A DNA stretch of 30,275 nucleotides from Ophiostoma sp. CBS 140.51 (lineage: Eukaryota; Ascomycota; Sordariomycetes; Ophiostomatales; Ophiostomataceae). Both the position numbers and the translations under genes were made by a program. The notes below the pieces were generated by a model. The model had not been told where the DNA came from, did no database searches, and saw only the letters and a program-made list of their open reading frames with translations. Location: assembly GCA_029298735.1 (NCBI GenBank), contig JANSLP010000372.1, positions 1 to 30,275 of the forward strand. Direction: 5' to 3'. Below, piece after piece: positions 9,903 through 19,563 of this stretch (its first letter is position 1; each line of letters starts with the position of its first letter).

Positions 9903-10775
9903 TCACCGCGAGAAAGCATCCTTCCAGAAGCCGGCTGCGTCGCTGCCTATTCCGTTGAGGATGAGCTCAAAGTCATGGCCGGCGCCCACAATGTCCCTCC
10001 GGTAGTGCTGCACGCCGACTTCGTCCATCAGCTTGCTCAGAACCTCGATAGCCTCGGCTAGCCGGGTGTCGTCACCGCCCGACAGCAGCCGGAGGCGCAG
10101 ACCTGAGGCGCGGAGGACGTCCTTTTTTTCCCTGAGTAAAAAGGCCGGGTGGTTCTGGTCGTAGTAGCCCTGATCGCCGCGGAAGGTGTCCCACACGCGC
10201 TCCCTGGGCTCATTGGCGAGCGACGGCAGGATGGCCGGGCCAATGGACGACACGCCGGCGAAGAGCTCGCTAAACTTGAGGCCCAGGTGCGCGGCGCCGT
10301 AGCCGCCCATGGAGAAGCCCTCGAGGCCGCGCACGCCGTTGGTGCGGAAGGTGGCGTCGAGGTGCGGGATCAGGTCGTACACCATAATATCCTCAATCGG
10401 GAACTTGCCGTCGATCGAGTTGATGTACCAGCCGACTGGGAGCGCCTGGGGGAGGACAATGATGGTCGGCGGCATGAGCCCGGCTGCCATGGCGGTGCGG
10501 TACAAGGCGACGGCTGGCGCTCCCTGGCTGCCTTGTGCGGTGCCACCATGCAGCCAGATGAGGATCGGATAGGTCTTGCTCGTGTCGGCTTCATAGCCGT
10601 CTGGGAGCGCGTACCAGTAGTTGCCCTGCGTGCCAGGCCCGCGCGCCTTGGTGTCGTAAAGGGCATACTTGAGGCCGGCTGGCGCAGTCTCGGGGTTGTA
10701 GGGCTCAATCCACTCTCCGTTCATACGCTGGAAGTCGGCTGGCGTCGCCGGGATCTTGGGGTGTGCGTCAGGCAT
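9903..10775 (-). CDS. Esterase D / putative-esterase family alpha/beta hydrolase (Est1)
   Basis: This is a single-exon, 290-aa protein. The frame extends upstream to an ATG at 10940, but the ATG at 10775 has the stronger context (CACCATGCC), and the extra 55 residues look like leader sequence or at most a targeting peptide. The alpha/beta-hydrolase core is complete: LIWLHGGT (73-79), the nucleophile elbow GFSMGGYG with Ser155, an acidic residue in SGGDDTRL (Asp235/236) and His267 in VGAGHDFE. The PF00756 family includes feruloyl and acetyl-xylan esterases, S-formylglutathione hydrolase and siderophore esterases. There is no clear signal peptide, so cytosolic action is likely. Est2 (17366-18454) is a paralogue sharing RGPG-QG, PGY/DGY, EGFSMGGYG, SGG[DE]D-RLAEAI and GHxxE/Q blocks. 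The substrate is not visible; an ester released from imported material is an inference from the neighbouring permeases. Confidence 0.85.
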   Translation of the reverse strand: MPDAHPKIPATPADFQRMNGEWIEPYNPETAPAGLKYALYDTKARGPGTQGNYWYALPDGYEADTSKTYPILIWLHGGTAQGSQGAPAVALYRTAMAAGLMPPTIIVLPQALPVGWYINSIDGKFPIEDIMVYDLIPHLDATFRTNGVRGLEGFSMGGYGAAHLGLKFSELFAGVSSIGPAILPSLANEPRERVWDTFRGDQGYYDQNHPAFLLREKKDVLRASGLRLRLLSGGDDTRLAEAIEVLSKLMDEVGVQHYRRDIVGAGHDFELILNGIGSDAAGFWKDAFSR

Positions 10776-11445
10776 GGTGGGGGACGCGATAGCTTGGACA
10801 AGGAGGCTCGAGAAATATGGACGAAGCAGGTTTTGACGACCAAGAAACAGTGCCGTGGGCGGCGGAGGGGGGCCGTGAAATAAGGATTTTGGTCTGGTTG
10901 TGTTGGATGAGATATTGAATGGGTAGAAAGCTCGTTGCATAGTTTGCTCAGTTTACTGCTTCCTACGTCACAGACTTATGCCGCCCAGGGCAGCTCGGCG
11001 TGCGTTGGGGTAGAGGGGGACCTAAGCGGCCGCCGAGACAGGCCGATTGGTTTCCATTAGTGTTTTCGACAGGTATCCCCGAGCCGAGACAGGGGTAACT
11101 CCATCTGGTTGGTAGTGGGGGGGGGGAGCTTGGCTATCGTCCTGGGTGTATGGGAATGCGCACCGTTGGAAGGGCCAAATCACACAATCAAAGCAGGGGA
11201 CGGGGCACGGAGTGCGGAGGCTATACAAACGTCACTCAGCGTAAGTTTATTCTACAGTATCAGCATACTTCATGCTTCTTTTACTCCTGCGACGCTTACA
11301 AAAACGCAAAAATATAGCAGCTGCACAAGGATGTCTGGGAATCTGTCGACTGAGCTGTTCTAAATTTGTTCTAAATTTGTCTATTTGAGAGGCCATAGTA
11401 TCCAGTGTGTACAGCCTCTTTCCAGATGATCCAGCTTCTTACTTC
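10776..11445. promoter_or_regulatory. Est1 promoter region and methyltransferase 3' flank
   Basis: 670 bp between the Est1 start and the methyltransferase stop, both on the minus strand. It holds a G-run (about 11117-11126) and an 11-bp tandem duplication GTTCTAAATTT (about 11357-11378). No splice-supported gene is seen. If Est1 starts at 10940 instead, 10776-10940 is coding. Confidence 0.45.
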
Positions 11446-12153
11446 TTACTGCGCGGTGCCGGCCGCAATATCCCCAGCGCGACGGCCCATGAAGAGCACG
11501 GTACCGAGAGATTCCCAGACGACGTCGACGTCAGTGATGCCGGCGGCAGCAAACCCGGCGAGGTGCTGCTCGCGGGTCGCAATGTGGCCGTCGTGGTGCG
11601 GGGGCGGGCCCTCGAAGTCGACCTGGAAGCCGCGGCGCGCGGCGAGAATACGGCGCTCACGATCAGGGTCGGTATAGCCGATATGGTCCATGACAACAAG
11701 CCAGCCACCGGGTGCGAGCAGCCCAGCCGCACCGCGGTAGAACTCGGCGGTGCCTTCGACGTCACGGTGGGAGGATACCCACGACGTGGCGAGAACGTCA
11801 ACGCCCGATGGCACGGTGCCGTCGGCGGCATTGCGCCCGGGGCAGCCGACACGGTAGTCGACGCGGTCGCCGAACCGCGCCAGGCGCTCCTCCGCCAGGC
11901 CCTTTGAGTTGTCCGTGGCGTCTGTCCACTGGCCACGCGCGTCTGGGAAATGGTCGAGGAAGGCCTCGAGCAGCTCGCCGAGGAAGGAGCCCACGTCCAC
12001 AACCAGCCGCGGCTTGCTGCCGTCTGCGGCGACCACGGCGGCGGCGATTTGGCGCGGCACGGCCAGGTTGTCGGCCATGGCGACGTAGGGCACGATGGGC
12101 TTCATTGGCCCAGGCTGGGCGTCTGCCGGCCGATACTGAGCGGGAATCGTCAT
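11446..12153 (-). CDS. Class I SAM-dependent methyltransferase, small-molecule type
   Basis: Single exon, 235 aa from the ATG at 12153 (AAACATGACG). An ATG at 12192 would add 13 residues that look like leader. Motif I is VVDVGSFLG (51-59), the SAM-binding glycine loop with one Gly replaced by Ser. LLAPGGWLVVMDH is the post-motif beta strand region seen in O- and C-methyltransferases with a Rossmann core. The layout is that of Methyltransf_12/25-type proteins acting on small acids or phenolics. Base composition is very GC-rich with Ala/Gly-rich segments, and it has no intron, so bacterial ancestry is possible but unproven. It starts divergently from the sugar-porter gene at 12893, 739 bp away, suggesting shared control. 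The substrate is unknown. Confidence 0.8.
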   Translation of the reverse strand: MTIPAQYRPADAQPGPMKPIVPYVAMADNLAVPRQIAAAVVAADGSKPRLVVDVGSFLGELLEAFLDHFPDARGQWTDATDNSKGLAEERLARFGDRVDYRVGCPGRNAADGTVPSGVDVLATSWVSSHRDVEGTAEFYRGAAGLLAPGGWLVVMDHIGYTDPDRERRILAARRGFQVDFEGPPPHHDGHIATREQHLAGFAAAGITDVDVVWESLGTVLFMGRRAGDIAAGTAQ

Positions 12154-12892
12154 GTTTCTTCTTGTTGACTTTGTTGGATTCAAAACATTCAAAGCCGTAT
12201 GTGCTGGTTAGAAATGTATAAAATCGCTGCGAATATGTTATATACGGCCACCGTATCTAGCCGAATAAGATAATAAGGAGAGAAAACAAAAAGAAAAAAT
12301 GGTGGGCCGACCGGTACAAGCACTGACCAAGCACCGACGAGTCAGCTTAAAGCAACCCATCTTATCTCCACATGGTTGCTTATCGTGTTAGTCGGCTCCG
12401 TGTCTCGCTTAGCTCGGCTTGGCTGATTTTCCCCTGACTTCCCCACACACATAAATTCATAGCATGATTTAATGTGCAAGTCAATTGCCGGTCGCTTTCG
12501 TCGGTTCCACGTGTCGTGTCGCCTGTCTCGGCTTCGTGCCTTCTTTACTGTTCCCACTATTCAAGGGTGGCTTTTGAATTTTCCATGATCTGATGCCCTA
12601 ACCCCTAGCCGTCTGGGGGAGCCGCCCCGTGGGGAGAAAGGCGGAGAGAATCAGTTCGCATCGTGATCCCCAGACTTCCCAGCCACAGCAGGCGACACAA
12701 TAGCCAAACCAAGTCAATTGTCAATTGCCGATGGACAAGGCCCTGCTTTTGTTCCACGTGTATATGTATGCATGCTTTGACGCCCCGATGTCGATCAGGT
12801 CCTTCCGACGCGCCATACCCCCTTGCTATCACTGACGAATCGTTTCGAGTCTCATTTTTTTTGTTTTCCCTTGAGCGGAAAAATCATCAGCA
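12154..12892. promoter_or_regulatory. Divergent promoter region with three CreA-like sites
   Basis: This region lies between the methyltransferase and sugar-porter starts. Three words fit the carbon-repressor consensus SYGGRG within 61 bp: CTGGGG at 12613-12618, GTGGGG at 12629-12634 and CTGGGG on the minus strand at 12668-12673. They lie 220-280 bp before the permease ATG. Two GTCAATTG words occur further out. CreA control would suit a sugar permease, but single CreA words are common by chance. Confidence 0.35.
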
Positions 12893-15078
12893 ATGTCCAA
12901 CCTCGCCGCGGACGAGCAGAACAAGGAGATCATGACCGCTGATGTGGTGCATGTCGACAGTGGTGCCGCCAAGGCCGAGCTGACACTCCTCGAGCGTGCC
13001 CAGGCGGCCAACGCGGCCGACCACGCCCTGACCTTTTGGCAGGCCGCCAGGAAGTACAAGAAGGCCATGTTCTGGGCGTGCATCTTCTCTTTTACGCTCA
13101 CGATGGAGGCAACGGACCTGTCCACGGTGGGTGCCAGCCAATAAATCTCGCCGCAGACGGCGGAGAATCGAGTCCGCCGAAATAAAATACTAATGCCCGA
13201 GATGCAGATACCGGCGTACTTCGGCCAGGACCAGTTCAAGAAACAATTTGGCAGCGAGGTCAACGGCGTCCTTGAGATCCCGGCAAAATGGCAAACGGCC
13301 TTGCAGCAGTCCGGCTCGGCCGGCGAGATCATCGGCTTGGCGATCGTCGGATTCCTCGCTGACCGAATCGGCTGGAAGTTGACGCTCACCAGCATGATGG
13401 TCTTCTTGACTGGCTTTCTCTTCTTATTCGCGTTCCCGAAGAACCTCGGCATGATTGTCGCCGGTAACATCATTTGCGGTAAGTAGTGAGGGATCCGCCC
13501 GTCTGCCCGTCCGCCCGTGCTCCCTGTTGCTAACCGTAACTTTACAGGCATCCCCTATGGCGCTTTCCAGACCGGTTGCATCGCCTACGGCTGCGAGATG
13601 GTGCCGACGTGCCTCCGGGGCTTCGTTACCGCCTGGGTCGGCATTTGCTGGGGTCTAGGTTTCTTCACGGGTTCCTGGATCGTCCGTGTTTTCCTCAACC
13701 TCCCTGGCGAGTGGTGTAAGTGCCCCTACTCCCCCGCAGCTGGAAGAAAAAAAAGAGAACAGCGTGATATCCTGACATCTGCCGAACGTGAATAGCATGG
13801 CGGGTCCCTTTCTTGATCCAGTTTGTCTGGCCCGTTCCACTCATCATCTGCTACCTTTTCGCCCCCGAGTCGCCCTACTACTGCGTCCGAAAGGGCAAGC
13901 TGGAGGAAGCCAAGAAGGTGCTCCGCCGCATCCGCAACATGAAGAATACCACCGAGGAGGAGATTGAGCAGGAGGTTGCGCTCATCGACTACACCAATAA
14001 GGTCGAGGGCGCCCTCAGCAAGAGTGGCACCTACATCGAGTGTTTCACTGGCAAGGACCGCTGGCGCACCGAGATTGTGAGTCCCACTGTGGGCCAAGGA
14101 GCAAGGAGCAAGGAGCGTCCTTGCGTATATCGTGTGTACCAGGCGCTAACGTTTTCAGGTCTGCATGGTGGCCATGTGCACCAACTGGGGCGGAAACGCC
14201 ATCAACTCCCAGACGGTGCAGTTCCTCGAACAGGCTGGCCTCTCCGAGGTTGGTGCTTTCGACCTGAACCTTGTCCTGAACGCCCAATACCTCACATTTG
14301 GCCTGCTGTGCATCTGGCGTGAGTACACTCGCATTCTGAACTCTGAACTCTGAACTATCTAGTCGATCGCCGCTGACCGCTTCAGTTATGACCAAGTTCG
14401 GACGTGCCACCATCTTCATTACAGGCATGATTATTACCGACATTTTCCTCATCTCTATTGGGGCCCTTGGCTGCGTTAAGCAGACTACGGCTGTGTCCAA
14501 CGCCATCGGCGCCCTTCTCGTCGTTGGTACCGTCGTCTACATTTTTACTGTTGCCCCGTGTTCATACACAATCATCGTATGTGATACCCATGTGATGTTT
14601 CTGAGTGGCCAGACGCATTTAGGACAGCACTGACAGGACGACTATGTATTTTAGGGCGAAGTCCCATCTTCCAACCTTCGGGCCAAGACGATTGTCCTTT
14701 CACGCATCGTGTTCAACGCCTCCGGCATCATCATCAATACCCTCCTCCCCCTCATGCTCACGGGCGGCGCCTGGAACCTCGGAGCCAAGACTGCCTTTAT
14801 GTTTGTAGGTCACATTCCCGTTGCACTTCCCTGTCGCGTTTCTCCTCTCGCATTACACTAACATCTCCGAGGCTGCATCCAACACGCTCCTCTGGATCTG
14901 GTGCCTCTTCCGTCTGCCCGAGACAAAGGACCGCACATTCTACGAAATCGACTGGCTCTTCCAGGAGAGCGGTCTCTCTGCCCGCAAGTGGCGCAAGGCC
15001 AAGATCGACGCCTTTGATGAAGGCCACGAGGATACCGTTGCCCAGCACGAAAAGATTGCCGCCGAGCACGTCGAGTAA
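12893..15078 (+). CDS. MFS sugar porter (alpha-glucoside/hexose permease type), eight exons
   Basis: Exons 12893-13126, 13208-13478, 13548-13715, 13796-14076, 14159-14318, 14386-14576, 14655-14804 and 14872-15078 join in frame to 553 aa. Donors are GTGGGT, GTAAGT, GTAAGT, GTGAGT, GTGAGT, GTATGT and GTAGGT, with CTAAC/CTGAC-type branches. The first acceptor could instead be the GAG six bases earlier, adding Met-Gln. Sugar-porter landmarks are present: ADRIGWK (loop 2-3), PYGAFQTGCIAYGCEMVP, WSWRVPFLIQFVWP, APESPYYCVRKGK after helix 6, TKFGRATIF, and RLPETKDRTFYEIDWLF after helix 12. Twelve membrane segments are expected, in the plasma membrane. The central loop (NTTEEEIEQEVALIDY) is typical of maltose/alpha-glucoside-type fungal permeases. 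A second, different member is at 25398-27268. Substrate cannot be fixed from sequence. Confidence 0.9.
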
Positions 15079-15948
15079 GTCATACCTCATCTAGGTACTC
15101 GGGACTCCGTATATGTTACGAATATGGCCCCCGCGAGGCCTCAACAACAAGCCAGAGACAACACGATCCCGCAACGGAATGGCTGGAAATACGGAGTGGA
15201 GCAGGGGCCAATAGGAAGCAACTTCAGATCAGAATGAAATACATGAAGCAGTATGAAGCTGTATGAAGCTCACTAAATACATATGACCGAGGCTTCCTCC
15301 TCACTAGATAGTTAGCAGACTCAGTAGCTACCGTTTGTCTGAAATACAACAAGCCTACATGAATCAGTATCCTCGTGCCCTCATCGCATAAAATAACCAC
15401 AGCCCATACACGTTATTGGGTTCAACTATTGTTAAGCCGTTACACCTGACTGTCCTCCTCAGATGTCGTTCCATAAACGGTTCGGGTCACGTGGGGAAGC
15501 ACCCCAGGGACTACTTTGTGCACGCGGGCTACAAGAAGGCCGATGTTGGTCTCTATTTAGTGACCAGAGTAGTTTGACGTGAATCGTTCTCTCGTTCTCT
15601 AGTCCTTTCAATAACAAGCGGTAGGGTGAAGTAAACCTGCCACAATACTTCGTTTCCCACTTCTGACTCCAGATGTCCACTGCCAGTGAGCCCCACGCTC
15701 AGTTCCTACTAAAGTATGCCTTCTCTGTGGCCGGTGGCACCTGTGCCACGTCTACTTGAGAGCCAGCGTCGCATACTTGATAGGTGGGCTTTCGGGGGGT
15801 AGTTGGGGCGCAACGCCGATGTTGGGAGGTGCGATTTGCCGTCTGGAACGCGTGAAGAGTTAGTAAAAGTAACAAAAGGGCAAAACGGGCAAAACGGGGA
15901 GAGATATATGATATATTCTCCAAGCAGCGCGTTACCAGCAGGAATGAC
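15079..15948. other. Convergent intergenic region, no gene seen
   Basis: It separates the 3' ends of the sugar porter and the DsbA-like gene. A GTATGAAGCT-type tandem repeat (about 15241-15269) and a short CGGGCAAAA tandem (about 15876-15898) are visible. No frame with family motifs or splice partners was found. Confidence 0.5.
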
Positions 15949-16754
15949 TCACTCAAACCACTCCACCCATTGCTCCTCGGACCACTGGCTTGTGGCGTCG
16001 TAGTCCTGCACCCCGTTCACGCACACCGTAGGCTATTGTAAGGCCAGTTAGCGAGTTTCGCTTTCCAAACACAACAAGTGTGTGACCAATGTGTGATGCA
16101 GGTCACATAAGATATGTAAGATACTCACCACGGCATAGACACCATTCTGGCGCACAAGACGGGAGAAGTACTTGGTGTCGAAGATGAGAGGGGTCCTATG
16201 TTGGCACAGTCAGCGTGTGTGTCAACTGGACAGTTTGGCAGCTGATGCTGATCTGCAGGGGACGCTCACCCTCCGTATCTGAAATCGTTGAGCGGCAGGG
16301 TCTCCCTCATGACTTGGGCGCCCTCCTCCTTTGTCATGAGGCCGGCCTTTTCGACAACCTCGCCCGCTATGACACTCAATCGCTCCTTGATCGAGTTGGG
16401 CGACTCGTCTTGGACGCGATGATCAAAGAATTCTCTCTGGCGCTCCATGTACTCCCGAAAGCAGTTGAACCATAGCCGCTCGTTGATGGCCGGCTTTGTG
16501 CAAAAGGCTCTGCCAAAACCGAGCAGATGCTCGGCCACGTAGCAACCCTGAGGGTGCCAGACATGAGGGGCCAGCCGGAAGAGAAGCCGGACTTGGCCAA
16601 AGTACTTGCCGCCTTCGATGACCTCGGGTACGATGGCGTTGGAAATCGTCCGGAGAGCTCTTTTGGATGCGGGACAGATCATCCCCAGATAGATCTCGAC
16701 GGTCGTGGGACCTTGCCCGAGGACGGTGAACTGGAGATGCGGGGGGCACGCCAT
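15949..16754 (-). CDS. DsbA-family thioredoxin-fold protein, three exons
   Basis: Exons 16754-16270, 16195-16129 and 16032-15949 join in frame to 211 aa. Donors are GTGAGC and GTGAGT and both acceptors are TAG. Start ATG 16754 has context AACATGG. The N-terminal beta strand, VEIYLGMICPASKRAL with Cys27, matches the active-site region of fungal DsbA-like proteins, where YxDxVCPFS is usual. Here the motif is CPAS, so the second redox cysteine is absent. VWHPQGCYVAEHL and the C-terminal TVCVNGVQDYDATSQWSEEQ stretch match the helical insert and the final strand-turn-helix of the family. With one cysteine, a disulfide oxidase role is unlikely; a glutathione- or ligand-binding role is possible. It shares a 611-bp divergent promoter with Est2. 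Fold fairly sure, reaction unknown. Confidence 0.75.
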
Positions 16755-17365
16755 GTTTGCTAATGTCACGGGGGATGAAATTGTCAAGAAGAGCAGAGTC
16801 TGGTGTCCAGTGTTACAGCACAGTAGGCCGTGTATAAGTATGATCAAGTATATACCTAGCTCCCAGGCAATGCGTGCATTTGTAAAGAGCTCTTTGTAAA
16901 GACGAGAAAAAGGTTAGGTCGACAGCCGACCGAAGCGAATCCTCGACCTTTACACCTTACAGCGTAAAAGGTATCGCACGTCACAGTAAGAGTATGTCCA
17001 GGAAGCTGGCTCGATGTGTCTATCCCCAAAACGGAGCCGACTTTGGCGCAGGTGGTAGGAGGCGAGCGTGGGACTGGAAAAGTTGGAGAAATCCCCTCGC
17101 TTGGGCCCAAGGTTGGCTGAAGCTCTGTAACCGATCGGTTAAACTGTCTCGATTTGACCGAATCTCCGCAGTCTTCGTACCCCACGAACAGTCAATTTGG
17201 AGGAGGAATTGTTTACTGAAATATTTACTTGCGTCATGATCTCCTGCACTGGCTTTCTGCTTCAATAAAATACCTAGCCAGCGCATAAAATCTTTGTGTC
17301 GGCCTCAAATTTACATTTTGCAGCCCAACAAGCTCAACAACCCCAACAAGCCAAACTCCATCGTC
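16755..17365. promoter_or_regulatory. Divergent promoter of the DsbA-like and Est2 genes
   Basis: 611 bp between two divergently starting genes. Two perfect palindromes lie in the middle (17100-17111 and 17128-17141), described separately. Before Est2 there are repeated CAACAAGCC/CCCCAACAAGCC words in the leader. No gene is seen inside. Confidence 0.55.
17100..17141. promoter_or_regulatory. Pair of perfect palindromes, candidate regulator sites
   Basis: CTTGGGCCCAAG (17100-17111) and TAACCGATCGGTTA (17128-17141) are perfect 12- and 14-bp palindromes 16 bp apart. The second contains CCG-AT-CGG, an everted pair of the CGG triplets used by Zn2Cys6 dimers. They sit about 225-345 bp from both gene starts. 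Binding by TF1 or TF2 is inference. Confidence 0.4.
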
Positions 17366-18454
17366 ATGTCTCGCGAACTCTTCCCGCCGATGCCCACGTG
17401 GTTCAATGGTAAGCTCTCTGGCTGTGATCTAGAATGCCTCTAAAAAGTCTACTCTGCAACTGTACTGACGCAACTGTGTTTGTTTTATCCAGAGGACAAT
17501 GGCTCCAAGCACGTCGACCTCGACATCTTCCTGACGGCATGGATTGACTCAGACATCATTGGACTCCCAAACGACATCTCCGCCGAGCTCTACCCGCAAC
17601 CCACGCGTGGCCCCGGCTGCCAGGGCTCGTACCTCTGCCGCCTGCCTCCGGGATATGAGGGAAGCCAAGAGCGCTACCCGGTCCTGTATTGGTTCCACGG
17701 CGGCCTCCAGCCGTCGCGCTCGTGCCAATGGGCGCTCCAGTTCTACGGGCGGAAAATGGAGGAGGGCCTGATGCCAAAGTGCATCATTATTGCTCCCCAG
17801 GTGAGCTGGAGCTTTCATGACAAGCCAGCCGTCTGAGCCGTCTGAGCCGTCTGAACCGTCTGCGCATCGGTACTAACGACGAGGTAGATACTTCCCCAGG
17901 GTCGATACATCGACAACTACGATGGCACCCGCCCGTTGGCAACCATCACCAGCAAGGACCTTGTCAACGCCGTCGACAGGCGCTACCGCACCATCCAGCA
18001 CAAGTCGGCGCGGTGGATCGAGGGCTTTTCGATGGGAGGGTACGGAACACTGCATGTTGCCTTCACCTTCCCCGAGATCTTCGGAGCGGCCTCGGCCGTG
18101 GCGCCTGCCGTTCTCTGGGTCATGGAGGACGAGTCTGCCTGGATGGGCAGGGTCAACTTTGGCAGCAACCGCGACTTCTGGGACCACGCGCACCCGTACT
18201 ACCTCGCCGGTGCGAACCGCGAACGCGTCGGTGACATGCCTGTCCGGATCTTCTCTGGTGGGGAGGACAACCGTCTGGCCGAGGCCATCCCTCGCCTCGT
18301 CAACCGCATGCGCGAGCTCAACTACAACTTGCAGACCAGGGAGGTTCCGGGCGTTGGCCACTACTACCAGAAGATTCTTGGTGGACTCGAGGATGACTTC
18401 GCTTGGACGTGGTGGCAGGAGGTTGCCAAGAAGGTTGTCCAGGCTGAGAAGTAG
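17366..18454 (+). CDS. Esterase D / putative-esterase family alpha/beta hydrolase (Est2), paralogue of Est1
   Basis: Exons 17366-17408, 17493-17800 and 17888-18454 give 305 aa. Introns have GTAAGC and GTGAGC donors; the second uses a TACTAAC branch. The start has context GTCATGTCT. Core motifs are YWFHGGLQ (80-87), EGFSMGGYG with Ser165, SGGEDNRLAEAI with Glu243/Asp244 as the acidic residue, and His275 in VGHYYQ. Compared with Est1 it has two introns and about 45 extra N-terminal residues (MSRELFPPMPTWF onward). Est1 has the same block order, so the two arose by duplication followed by strong divergence, perhaps with different substrates. No signal peptide is seen, so it is likely intracellular. 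It is divergent from the DsbA-like gene and convergent with DUF1993. Confidence 0.87.
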
Positions 18455-18828
18455 TAAAGTAGTAGACGAATAGAATCGGGTTGTGCGGTTATACCAATTT
18501 ATCCAGACACTAGGTCGGTGTTTCGTTGCTCTTGAATATATCAGCTCCAAATCGAACGTGAATCTCGCCGTTCAAGCCCATTGCATTGTGTATATTGTTC
18601 TACTATATTTGCAGGAGTAGAAGCATGGATATGGGGAGAAATTGCCACTACCATGCCAAAACTTTCTGTAAATGCCATCTTGAATGCCGCAAGGGTATGC
18701 ATCAGCTACGATTTACATGTGATCACAATCACGCACTCGGAATATCAAGAGGTTCTCATATCGTTCATCAGTGATAAAATTAACTATCTCCCTTGGCCAA
18801 AAACCCTCGCATCTCAAGCCAAGCCATG
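18455..18828. other. Convergent intergenic region, no gene seen
   Basis: 374 bp between the 3' ends of Est2 and the DUF1993 gene. It is AT-rich, with no splice-linked or motif-bearing frame and no clear repeat. Confidence 0.5.
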
Positions 18829-19350
18829 TTATGATCCAGCGATGAAATTATGCAGATAGTCTGTCTTCGAGAGAGGAACCCCCTGGGTCTTCAATATCGT
18901 GTACACATTGCCGAGGTGGAAGAAGAAGTCTGGCAGCGCAAAACCCGTCACGTACTTGTGCACAGTGGTGGTCTGTTGCGTCTGCTCCCAGGAGAACATC
19001 AGCTCGCGGGTGTCGTCTTTGCCAAAGGCATTGGGGCCACCAGCTCGTTCCAAAATGACAATGGCTTCTGCGATATGCGCTTGTAGATCGTCTAACGTGT
19101 CCACAGGGCCCTCGATGTCTGGTATCTCGGCATCGGTGAGGTAGGCGACTGAGTTTTTGGCGACTCTGGCAGCGCCGCGGATTTGGTGGGAGAGCGCCTT
19201 CTTGTCCGGAGGGAGGCAGGCACCGGCAAGGTTGGAGGGCGGGATGTTGTTCCTGCTGGCATAGTCGGCCGCCTTGGTGAGGAGGTACGAGAGGGTCTGG
19301 AGGCCCGACACGAAGACGGGCACGCTGTATGAATGGCTCGGGACTGGCAT
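18829..19350 (-). CDS. DUF1993 family protein
   Basis: Intronless, 173 aa, from the ATG at 19350 (MPVPSHSYSVPVFVSGLQTL) to TAG at 18829. The length and layout fit DUF1993 (PF09351): an N-terminal helix with FVSGLQTLSYLLTKA, a middle L/I-rich helix after DTLDDLQAHIAEAIVIL, and a C-terminal FALPDFFFHLGNVYTILKTQ segment ending in LSKTDYLH. The F-H-L---Y-IL-- pattern resembles the DinB-like four-helix bundle with a metal-type histidine, but the activity of DUF1993 proteins is not established. It is soluble, with no signal peptide or membrane segment. It starts divergently from the TupA-like gene at 20374. Confidence 0.85.
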   Translation of the reverse strand: MPVPSHSYSVPVFVSGLQTLSYLLTKAADYASRNNIPPSNLAGACLPPDKKALSHQIRGAARVAKNSVAYLTDAEIPDIEGPVDTLDDLQAHIAEAIVILERAGGPNAFGKDDTRELMFSWEQTQQTTTVHKYVTGFALPDFFFHLGNVYTILKTQGVPLSKTDYLHNFIAGS

Positions 19351-19563
19351 TTTGGATGGGTTCTGTTTTGATATGGTGGGAAGTGACTATGACAGGGAAA
19401 CTCTCATATCATAACAAGAGCTCCAAACCAATTCGCATGCAGCTTCCCCTCGCATGGTCTTAACACCCCGCACATATTCGACGAGAGGGCCGCCATTTCA
19501 TTTGTCAATTATTGACCCCGAATTAAGGTTCTCCAGATGTTGGCCCAAGCGGTCCAAGCGATA

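Noticed and set aside
10149..10883. 244-codon plus-strand frame opposite Est1
   Set aside because: The composition (Arg/Gly/Val/Glu-rich) mirrors the complement of Est1 codons. There is no start context and no motif.
10776..10940. 55-residue N-terminal extension of Est1
   Set aside because: An ATG exists at 10940 and the segment could mimic a mitochondrial presequence, but the 10775 ATG has the stronger context and the family begins there. I kept it as an alternative only.
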